Below are positions 8,865 through 14,097 of a DNA stretch of 14,097 bases, in pieces. The notes under the pieces are model-generated. The model saw nothing but the letters and a program-made list of their open reading frames with translations. It was not told the origin of the DNA and ran no database searches. Numbering within the stretch: the stretch's first letter is position 1; each line of letters begins with the position of its first letter. Where the stretch lies: contig CAMBSR010000030.1 of NCBI GenBank assembly GCA_945870475.1, positions 1 through 14,097 on the forward strand. The letters are read 5' to 3'. The translations under genes were made by a program, and so were the position numbers. This stretch comes from Phycisphaera mikurensis NBRC 102666. Its GTDB lineage: Bacteria; Planctomycetota; Phycisphaerae; Phycisphaerales; SM1A02.

Positions 8865-9353
8865 TTATTTCGCGCATGGCGTCGCTAGGGCCGGCACTGC
8901 GCAATCAGAGCAAACATAGATCACCGGGTCCGGTTCCAAAGCACACTGAACTGAACCAGTCGGCATTTCGATACAAACCGGCGACCAAACTGTGCATGAC
9001 TTGTTTGGCAGGGTGATCAGAGCGCGGTACCCGGGCGCTCCCACGCGCCAACGGTTCGTTGACATTGAGTTCACCAGCGGCAGGCACGACCATTGGCCAC
9101 AGGAAATTGGACCCGGGAGCGTTTGGTACTCGCTGACCCAATCACAGCATGACACGGGATCCAATTTGAGACACTGGCCAAACCAACTGATTGGGACTCC
9201 TGAACTTTGGCAGAATGCTGATGGCTGAAGCAAGCAGAGCACCATCGCCAAAGCCATAGCGACGGGCAACCCGGGCCTGCGACACACATTAAGATTGGGC
9301 CGAACACCGCCTTTGGCTGTAACCCGCCGGACCCCAGATAAAAATATTTCCAT
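8865..9353 (-). CDS. Small cysteine-rich exported protein of unknown function
   Basis: 162 residues from ATG 9353; I do not recognise a family. A hydrophobic segment MALAMVLCLLQPSAFCQ (33-49) looks like a signal sequence. If translation begins at ATG 9257 instead, it lies at the very N-terminus and the product has 130 residues. Upstream of 9353 there is a weak GGTAGG and a possible promoter; upstream of 9257 there is neither, so the longer form is kept, with doubt. The region after the signal has 11 cysteines in about 110 residues, including SCCDW, SCGQWSC and CSDC, plus several tryptophans, suggesting a disulfide-rich extracellular domain. The residue before the signal-end cysteine is Phe, so it is not a standard lipobox. 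The stop is one base before the next start, implying coupling to the 382-residue exported protein. DNA composition is AT-richer than the flanks, which may indicate a recently gained gene. Lack of any recognisable homology keeps confidence moderate. Confidence 0.55.
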   Translation of the reverse strand: MEIFLSGVRRVTAKGGVRPNLNVCRRPGLPVAMALAMVLCLLQPSAFCQSSGVPISWFGQCLKLDPVSCCDWVSEYQTLPGPISCGQWSCLPLVNSMSTNRWRVGAPGYRALITLPNKSCTVWSPVCIEMPTGSVQCALEPDPVIYVCSDCAVPALATPCAK

Positions 9354-9599
9354 TTACCTACCGTACAGCCTGATTTTCTTTCGCCAAACGAAAGTTCCAA
9401 TTTTCTGTTCATTTGTTCATTTCAACCCACAACACTCACTTGCCATTCGCCTGTGCATCGGATCGGACATCGCGAGTGGCTTCCACAAGACGGCGGAGAA
9501 TCCAACGAGATCCCCTGCGTGTTGTGCCCGGCGAAGAGCGCCGATCCCGATCAATACGGACGAGATTCGAAAGTGACGCCCATGAGCCCAGGCCCGCGC
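9354..9599 (-). promoter_or_regulatory. AT-rich intergenic stretch upstream of the exported pair
   Basis: No convincing gene here; short open frames lack coding character. It is among the AT-richest DNA in the window (23 of 60 bases are G or C at 9361-9420). On the minus strand a weak promoter can be drawn: TTGGCG (complement of 9382-9387), a 16-base spacer, and TACGGT (complement of 9360-9365), which would start transcription almost at ATG 9353. A 17-base dyad overlaps the -35 element: CTTTCG at 9378-9383 and CGAAAG at 9389-9394. The remainder up to 9599 shows nothing specific. Confidence 0.35.
9406..9421. repeat. Tandem 8-bp direct repeat TGTTCATT x2
   Basis: Two perfect adjacent copies of TGTTCATT lie at 9406-9413 and 9414-9421, just upstream of the dyad at 9378-9394. 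They sit 53-68 bases before the start at 9353, a usual place for an activator or repressor site. A chance repeat in AT-rich DNA is also possible. Confidence 0.4.
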
Positions 9600-10151
9600 T
9601 CACATCCGCCGGCGCGCCAGGTCCGACAGCGACCCACACAGCTCCGCCATCCGCGTCTGCACCGCTTCATCCGACAGCTTGCCGTCCTTGAACGCGTCGC
9701 CCGTGGCGTAGACGAAGCGCGGCACGATGACGCAGCGGAAGTCGAGCATCAGGCTCGCGGCCAGGCCCATGTGGCTCATGTAGCTCACCATGCTGCCGGT
9801 GGCGCACGCGATGCCCACGGTCTTGTCGTTCCACGAGCGGCCGCCCAGCTCCAGGCATGCCTTGGCCACGGCGCTCACGTCGAAGTTGTAGACGCCGGAG
9901 CAGATCAGCACCGCATCGCACGAGCCCAGCGCGCGCTGCAGCGCCTGCGTGGCCTCGTGGCCGTGCGCGCTGTGGCCGTCCATGTAGGGGAATTCCACCT
10001 CGCGGCAGTCGAACCACGCCACCTGCGTGCCGCGTTGCGCGAGCGAGACACGTGCATGCTCGGCCAGGATGCGGCTGCGGCTCTGCGGATGCAGGCTGGT
10101 GGAGAGGACCAGGACTCGGGGCTCGCGGACGGCGGGTGCATCAATGCTCAT
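9600..10151 (-). CDS. NAD(P)H-dependent FMN reductase-like flavoprotein
   Basis: 183 residues with the flavodoxin-like fold of the NADPH-dependent FMN reductase (SsuE/azoreductase-like) family. The first strand and phosphate-binding loop are VLVLSTSLHPQSRSRIL (13-29). The middle motif is CSGVYNFDVSAVAKACLEL (84-102), matching the usual flavin-contacting YN...K region. GIACATGS at 113-120 is the next strand and loop. The family reduces FMN or small oxidants with NAD(P)H in the cytoplasm; the substrate here is unknown. ATG at 10151 overlaps the pdxA stop by four bases (ATGA), which fixes the start and implies translational coupling. Pairing with the vitamin B6 gene is suggestive only: PNP oxidase activity is FMN-dependent, but this protein is not a PdxH homologue by visible motifs. 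Confidence 0.85.
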   Translation of the reverse strand: MSIDAPAVREPRVLVLSTSLHPQSRSRILAEHARVSLAQRGTQVAWFDCREVEFPYMDGHSAHGHEATQALQRALGSCDAVLICSGVYNFDVSAVAKACLELGGRSWNDKTVGIACATGSMVSYMSHMGLAASLMLDFRCVIVPRFVYATGDAFKDGKLSDEAVQTRMAELCGSLSDLARRRM

Positions 10152-11242
10152 GTGGCGTCTTCCTCTTCGTTGGTTGCTTCGACCGGCGTCGCCAGCCCGC
10201 GTGCGTGCGGACTGTCCCACGCGCTGCGCGGCGTGTGCGCCAGCTTCACGGCCAGCTCGATGGCGGCCTTCATGCTGCCCTCGCTGGCGCGTCCCTGCCC
10301 CGCGATGTCGAACGCGGTGCCGTGGTCGGGGCTGGTGCGCACGATCGGCAGGCCCACGGTGACGTTGACCGCCTTGTCCCAGCCGAGGAGCTTCACGGGG
10401 ATGAGCCCCTGGTCGTGGTACATGGCCACCACCAGGTCCCAGTCGCCCGCCGCCGCGCCGATGAAGACCGTGTCGCCCGGGAACGGCCCGTGCGCGTCGA
10501 TCCCGATGCGCTTGGCGGCCTCGATGGCCGGGCGGATGATGCGCGTCTCCTCGTCGCCGAACATGCCGTTCTCGCCCGCGTGCGGGTTGAGGCCGCACAC
10601 CGCGATGCGCGGCTTCTCGATCCCCAGCTGCCTGCAGAACTGGTGCCCCAGGTCGATGGGGTCGTAGACCTTGCCGATGGTGAGGACGTTGCGCACGTCC
10701 ATGAGCGGCAGGTGCGCAGTGGCCAGCGCCACGCGCAGGCGCGGCGAGCTGAACATCATGCTGTGCCGCTTGGCCTTGGTACGGAACGCCAGCAGCTCGG
10801 TGTGCCCGGGCCACTTGAAGCCGCCCAGCGACCAGCTTTCCTTGCTGATGGGGCCGGTGACGATGGCATCCACGCGGCGCGGATCGTTGCGGGCGCGCAT
10901 CGCGTCGGTGATGGCGTCCTCCACGAACGCCTTGGAGAGGAGCCCGCCGAAGCGCGTCGGCCCGGGCCGCGTGACGTCGAGCAGTCCCTCCGACGTGTAA
11001 TCGAGCACCAGGGGCTGCAGCACCGAGCCGTCCTGCGCCCGCTCGCTTGCGGCATCCACGCGGAACCAGTCGAGCCCAACGCGCGCGCGGTCGGCGGCGG
11101 CCAGCAGCGTCTCGTTGCGGCCGTAGACCACGAACTTGGCAAGCCGGCGCACCGCCGGATCGGCCAGTGCCTTCACGAGCACCTCCGGACCGATCCCGAG
11201 GGGATCGCCCATGGTGATGCCGATGACGGGGAGCGAAGGCAT
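10148..11242 (-). CDS. pdxA: 4-hydroxythreonine-4-phosphate dehydrogenase
   Basis: NAD-dependent oxidation and decarboxylation of 4-phosphohydroxy-L-threonine, giving the substrate for PdxJ in the DXP-dependent pyridoxal phosphate pathway; cytoplasmic dimer. 364 residues from ATG 11242, slightly longer than the roughly 330 usual. The start is set by the family's N-terminal block ITMGDPLGIGPEV (9-21); an in-frame extension to 11440 has no family match and overlaps the divergent gene. Key parts: TGPISKES at 129-136, substrate His147 in GHTE, and metal-binding His177 (AHLPL), His221 (NPHAGENG) and His276 (MYHDQG), equivalent to E. coli His166, His211 and His266. RTSPDHGTAFDIAG begins at 302. The C-terminal tail beyond about 350 is acidic and not conserved. 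No Shine-Dalgarno is visible. It is followed, with a 4-base overlap, by the FMN reductase-like gene. Confidence 0.96.
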   Translation of the reverse strand: MPSLPVIGITMGDPLGIGPEVLVKALADPAVRRLAKFVVYGRNETLLAAADRARVGLDWFRVDAASERAQDGSVLQPLVLDYTSEGLLDVTRPGPTRFGGLLSKAFVEDAITDAMRARNDPRRVDAIVTGPISKESWSLGGFKWPGHTELLAFRTKAKRHSMMFSSPRLRVALATAHLPLMDVRNVLTIGKVYDPIDLGHQFCRQLGIEKPRIAVCGLNPHAGENGMFGDEETRIIRPAIEAAKRIGIDAHGPFPGDTVFIGAAAGDWDLVVAMYHDQGLIPVKLLGWDKAVNVTVGLPIVRTSPDHGTAFDIAGQGRASEGSMKAAIELAVKLAHTPRSAWDSPHARGLATPVEATNEEEDAT

Positions 11243-11312
11243 GGCCGGATGATAGGAGCGCCCGCAGCGGCACCGATAGACTTCACGCGCCGCGGACGAC
11301 GCGCTCCACACC

Positions 11313-13868
11313 ATGAAAAACCTGCTCCATGTGCTTCCGGGAAGGCCCGCCATGGCAAATGCCGTCCGCGGCGTTCTCGCATTCCTCCTGCTGGCCGTGG
11401 TGGCCGGCTGCCGCATCCCCGCCGCGGAATTCGGGCGCATGGCGGAGCCGATCGGCGTCCCGGAGCTCTACGCCGCCACCATCGATTGCGGCGGCACCGT
11501 GCCATGGCCCGCCATCGACCGCGCGCACGACGAGTACTTCGATGCCTACTGGAAGCTTCGCGCGGAGATCGCCGCGCCGATGGCCGTCGCATGCGCCGAT
11601 GCCGCCGGCCGGCCGAAGCTTCCCTCCGCGGCAGAGCTCGAGACCTTTGCCGCGAAGCAGCAGTCGCTCATGAACGCGCTCGCGGCGCTCGATGACCAAC
11701 TCTTCGACGCGGTGCAGGACGCGGTGCCCGCATGCGGGCGCCAGGTCAGCGAGGCGCGCAGCCGCCGCGCCATCGTGCGCGCCGTCACCGCATTCGGCAG
11801 CAGCAACCGTGCGCTCCCCGTGGATATCGATGCGGCGATCACCGCACTGCGGCTTGCCCCTGCGCAGCGCGATGCGGTGGCACCGCTCACGGAGAAGTAC
11901 CGCGAGCGCTTCGCCGCGGCACTTGCCACGGCGGCCAACGCGAAGTTCGACATCCCGCGCCGCTGGCTCAAGGAGCTCGAATCGCAGGGGCTCAAGCCTG
12001 AGGACCTCTTTGGCCCCCCGGACGCGGCGGGCGTCGTTGCGAAGCTTTCGCGCGAGGACAAGCGGCGCATCGTCGAGGCGGTGGCGAAGGCATCGGAGCT
12101 GGCCATGGACGTGGAGCTTGCGCGCGTGGACGCGGTGAACGATGCCACCATCGCGGAGATCGCCGCTGCAGACGCCCCCACCGGCGAACTGCTCGCAAGC
12201 GCGCTGCGCAGCAACTTCATCGACGCACGCCGGCGCCGCATGGTGTTCGTGGCCGAGGCCATGCTGGAGATGCCCGCGGTGCAGTCCTCAGGCATGGCCG
12301 AACGGCTCCGTGCCTACCTGGCGGTGGAGGAGGCGGAGGCACGCACGAAGGAAGTGCAGGAGCGCAGCCGGCGCGCCGCACGTGCAGCGGGCGCAGATGT
12401 GCCGCCCGGCGCCACCAACGAACAGCGGCCCGGTCCCGGCAAGAAGCCGAGCAAGGAAGTCAGCGACGCCGCCGCGCGCGTCGCTGCATCGCGCGAGGAC
12501 TTCCCCGACTTCGCGGAAACCCTGCAGCTTCTCACCAAGCTCACCGCGCCCGACCGACAGGCGCTGGAAGAACGGCTGCAGCAGTTCATGCCGCCCGCGT
12601 CCGCGCAACGCATGGCTGCCCGTGCGCCGGCAGCCGTGCTCCGCGCCGACCCGATCGAGACGGGAACGCCGGCCGAGGAACCGACCGACCCGCTTCAGGA
12701 AGGATCGATGCCCTCGGGCACCTACCAACTCATGCATGCCGGTCGCTTCACGCAGGTCGAACGCGCGCTCCTGCAGCGGATCTGGCGGACGCCCGAACCG
12801 ACGCAGGCTGCGGTGCAGGTGGCGCTCCATGACGCCGAGATCCTGGAATCCGCGGCGTGGCAGGACCTTGCCCCGCCGCTCGAACAGGCGGAGAAGAAGG
12901 TCGACGAGATCTTCCTGGAAGAACAACCCGGCATCCAGCAGGCGATCGACCAGTACGCCTCGCTTGCGCGCCAGACGCTGGCGCGGCTCGGCGCCTCCGA
13001 CGACCGCCTCGCCAATGCGCTCGCGGCAATCCATGGCGCCGCCGCGGACGATCCGCGCACGGCCGCCACGCGCGTCTTCCTGGCGAGCCGCCGCGCGAAC
13101 TTCGAGTGGGGCATGGGTCCGTGGGACGTCTCGGCGCTGGTGGCACCGGCCGCATGCCCGCGATTCGACCCGGTGTCCGTCGCCATGGCGTGCTCGCCGG
13201 ACCAGGCCACGTGCACCACGGCGCTCGCGCTGGTGTCGGCGCATGCAGCGGATTGGCGCACGGCCATGGCCGCCGCCACGGACGCGGCCATCGACACGAT
13301 CCGCACGGCCGTGACGCAGACCAACTCCACGGACTCCGACGACTTCGCGGAGTTCATGACCGAGAAGGCCGGCGCATCCGCCATGGCACGCCTGCGCGAC
13401 CGCGTCGGGCCGCTCCGCGCGCTGCAGGCCGAGCTGCTGCAGGCCATCGACGCGCAGTGCGGACCGGCCGCCGGGCGCTCCGCGATGATCGCCGCCGCCC
13501 GCGCCTCGGTCCCGGACTACTACGAGCTCACCGATCCCTCCACGGGCGGCATCGAGCGCATCTCACGGGCACTTGATGCCGCCGACCCGGCGCGCGCACC
13601 CGTCGAAGCCGTGCGCGGCGCATGGATCGCCGTCGACGGCGACAACGCGCGACAGCTGCTGGAGCTCCTCCGATCGCTCGGACCCATGGACGTGCCGAGC
13701 GACGCCCGCGATGTCCCCACGCGGCGAGTCACCGACGCAGCGCTGGCGCGCCTGCTCGCCGAACGCACGCGCGCCGCGGAACGCGCGGCACGGGATGCGT
13801 GGCTTGCCCTGCCGGAAATAACGCGCGCGCCGAAGGGTGCGCTGGGTGGGACACTTCGGTTCCGCTGA
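11313..13868 (+). CDS. Large helical lipoprotein of unknown function
   Basis: 851 residues from ATG 11313; no family recognised. A hydrophobic signal segment ends in a lipobox, VVAGC, with the modified cysteine at 33 (or 20 if translation starts at the second ATG, 11352, which gives a more typical lipoprotein signal). It should thus be membrane-anchored and face the periplasm. The body is almost entirely amphipathic helix, rich in Ala, Arg, Glu and Asp. An apparently disordered Pro/Gly/Lys-rich linker (about 355-390) divides it. Residues 120-205 and 698-776 share a pattern: a helix with LxxLxxxLxxA, a variable turn, R-x-x-I-x-A, an Asp-rich turn, then a final helix. The 382-residue exported protein seems to carry the same pattern. 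No catalytic motif was seen. Neighbours: divergent from pdxA with 70 bases between starts, and convergent with the downstream fragment with 14 bases between stops. No Shine-Dalgarno precedes either start. Confidence 0.8.
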   Translation: MKNLLHVLPGRPAMANAVRGVLAFLLLAVVAGCRIPAAEFGRMAEPIGVPELYAATIDCGGTVPWPAIDRAHDEYFDAYWKLRAEIAAPMAVACADAAGRPKLPSAAELETFAAKQQSLMNALAALDDQLFDAVQDAVPACGRQVSEARSRRAIVRAVTAFGSSNRALPVDIDAAITALRLAPAQRDAVAPLTEKYRERFAAALATAANAKFDIPRRWLKELESQGLKPEDLFGPPDAAGVVAKLSREDKRRIVEAVAKASELAMDVELARVDAVNDATIAEIAAADAPTGELLASALRSNFIDARRRRMVFVAEAMLEMPAVQSSGMAERLRAYLAVEEAEARTKEVQERSRRAARAAGADVPPGATNEQRPGPGKKPSKEVSDAAARVAASREDFPDFAETLQLLTKLTAPDRQALEERLQQFMPPASAQRMAARAPAAVLRADPIETGTPAEEPTDPLQEGSMPSGTYQLMHAGRFTQVERALLQRIWRTPEPTQAAVQVALHDAEILESAAWQDLAPPLEQAEKKVDEIFLEEQPGIQQAIDQYASLARQTLARLGASDDRLANALAAIHGAAADDPRTAATRVFLASRRANFEWGMGPWDVSALVAPAACPRFDPVSVAMACSPDQATCTTALALVSAHAADWRTAMAAATDAAIDTIRTAVTQTNSTDSDDFAEFMTEKAGASAMARLRDRVGPLRALQAELLQAIDAQCGPAAGRSAMIAAARASVPDYYELTDPSTGGIERISRALDAADPARAPVEAVRGAWIAVDGDNARQLLELLRSLGPMDVPSDARDVPTRRVTDAALARLLAERTRAAERAARDAWLALPEITRAPKGALGGTLRFR

Positions 13869-13882
13869 AGCCGGGCCGACCG

Positions 13883-14097
13883 TCACGGAGCGACGGCGAC
13901 GCCCTTGCCGGTGAGCGCAAAGTTGTCGAACTCGAACGGCGTCCCCACCACGAACCCAACCGATTCGCCACCCACGTAGACGAACGGGTTTCCCTGCCCT
14001 GCGAAGGGCGAAAGCTCGTTGAACGAATTGAAAGTGGCGCGGAACCGGCCCACCTGCACGGTCAGGCGGTCCTGGCGGACGTTGTAGGTGGCGGACA
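13883..14097 (-). CDS. C-terminal fragment of a probable extracellular beta-rich protein
   Basis: The last 70 residues of a gene entering from beyond the window; the frame is open from 14095 to the TGA at 13883-13885. The residues are rich in Phe, Val, Gly, Asn and Thr with alternating hydrophobic spacing (YNVRQDRLTVQVGRFRATF, then VGGESVGFVVGTPFEFDNFA), suggesting a beta-sandwich of the concanavalin/LamG type in a secreted or surface protein. The closing FDNFALTGKGVAVAP resembles the ends of secreted planctomycete-type proteins, but this is a general likeness only. No sorting signal or transmembrane anchor is visible at the C-terminus. A 5-bp stem, CCGTC/GACGG, at 13880-13896 overlaps its stop and is probably chance. 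Confidence 0.7.
   Translation of the reverse strand, partial: SATYNVRQDRLTVQVGRFRATFNSFNELSPFAGQGNPFVYVGGESVGFVVGTPFEFDNFALTGKGVAVAP

Noticed and set aside
9354..9599. tRNA or small RNA gene in the AT-rich gap
   Set aside because: The only TTCGAA-like T-loop (near 9567) lacks a matching stem, acceptor pairing and anticodon arm.
9857..11695. 612-codon plus-strand frame, and a 557-codon minus-strand frame (9600-11273), over pdxA and the FMN reductase gene
   Set aside because: Both are shadows: pdxA and the reductase use other frames with intact motifs. The minus frame only becomes the true reductase frame downstream of 10151.

Overview
The window is high-GC bacterial DNA with a tight gene layout and mostly weak Shine-Dalgarno signals. 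Long unrelated open frames run antisense to nearly every gene, as expected at this GC content. Nothing here is a taxonomic marker. Large secreted or lipid-anchored helical proteins of unknown function, next to an ordinary housekeeping set, would fit a planctomycete-like organism (perhaps Phycisphaerae), but that is an impression and not a proof. No tRNA, rRNA, CRISPR array, insertion sequence or phage gene was found.

Positions 1-4967, minus strand: glmS (glucosamine-6-phosphate synthase), then an orphan cobalamin-type substrate-binding protein without a signal peptide, then clpB (disaggregase). clpB is cut by the window edge just after its second Walker A motif. Positions 5113-7536, plus strand, divergent from glmS: a 5-formyltetrahydrofolate cyclo-ligase, a membrane-anchored LysM and L,D-transpeptidase (YkuD) protein, and a DUF985 cupin whose start codon overlaps the transpeptidase stop. 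GlmS makes the amino-sugar precursor of peptidoglycan and the transpeptidase cross-links peptidoglycan, so cell-wall genes flank this divergent promoter region.

Positions 7537-9599 form an AT-richer islet of unrecognised genes: a cysteine-rich exported protein and a 382-residue exported helical protein on the minus strand. One base separates the first stop from the second start. A dyad and a tandem 8-bp repeat lie upstream. This is the most likely accessory part of the window.

Positions 9600-11242, minus strand: pdxA (pyridoxine phosphate synthesis) followed by a flavodoxin-fold NAD(P)H-dependent FMN reductase, with a 4-base ATGA overlap. Positions 11313-13868, plus strand: an 851-residue helical lipoprotein of unknown function. 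By eye it shares a degenerate helical unit with the 382-residue islet protein and may carry that unit twice. Positions 13883-14097, minus strand: the last 70 residues of a probably extracellular beta-rich protein, running off the window.

The unknown exported proteins are the best candidates for undescribed biology. No complete new system can be demonstrated from this sequence alone.
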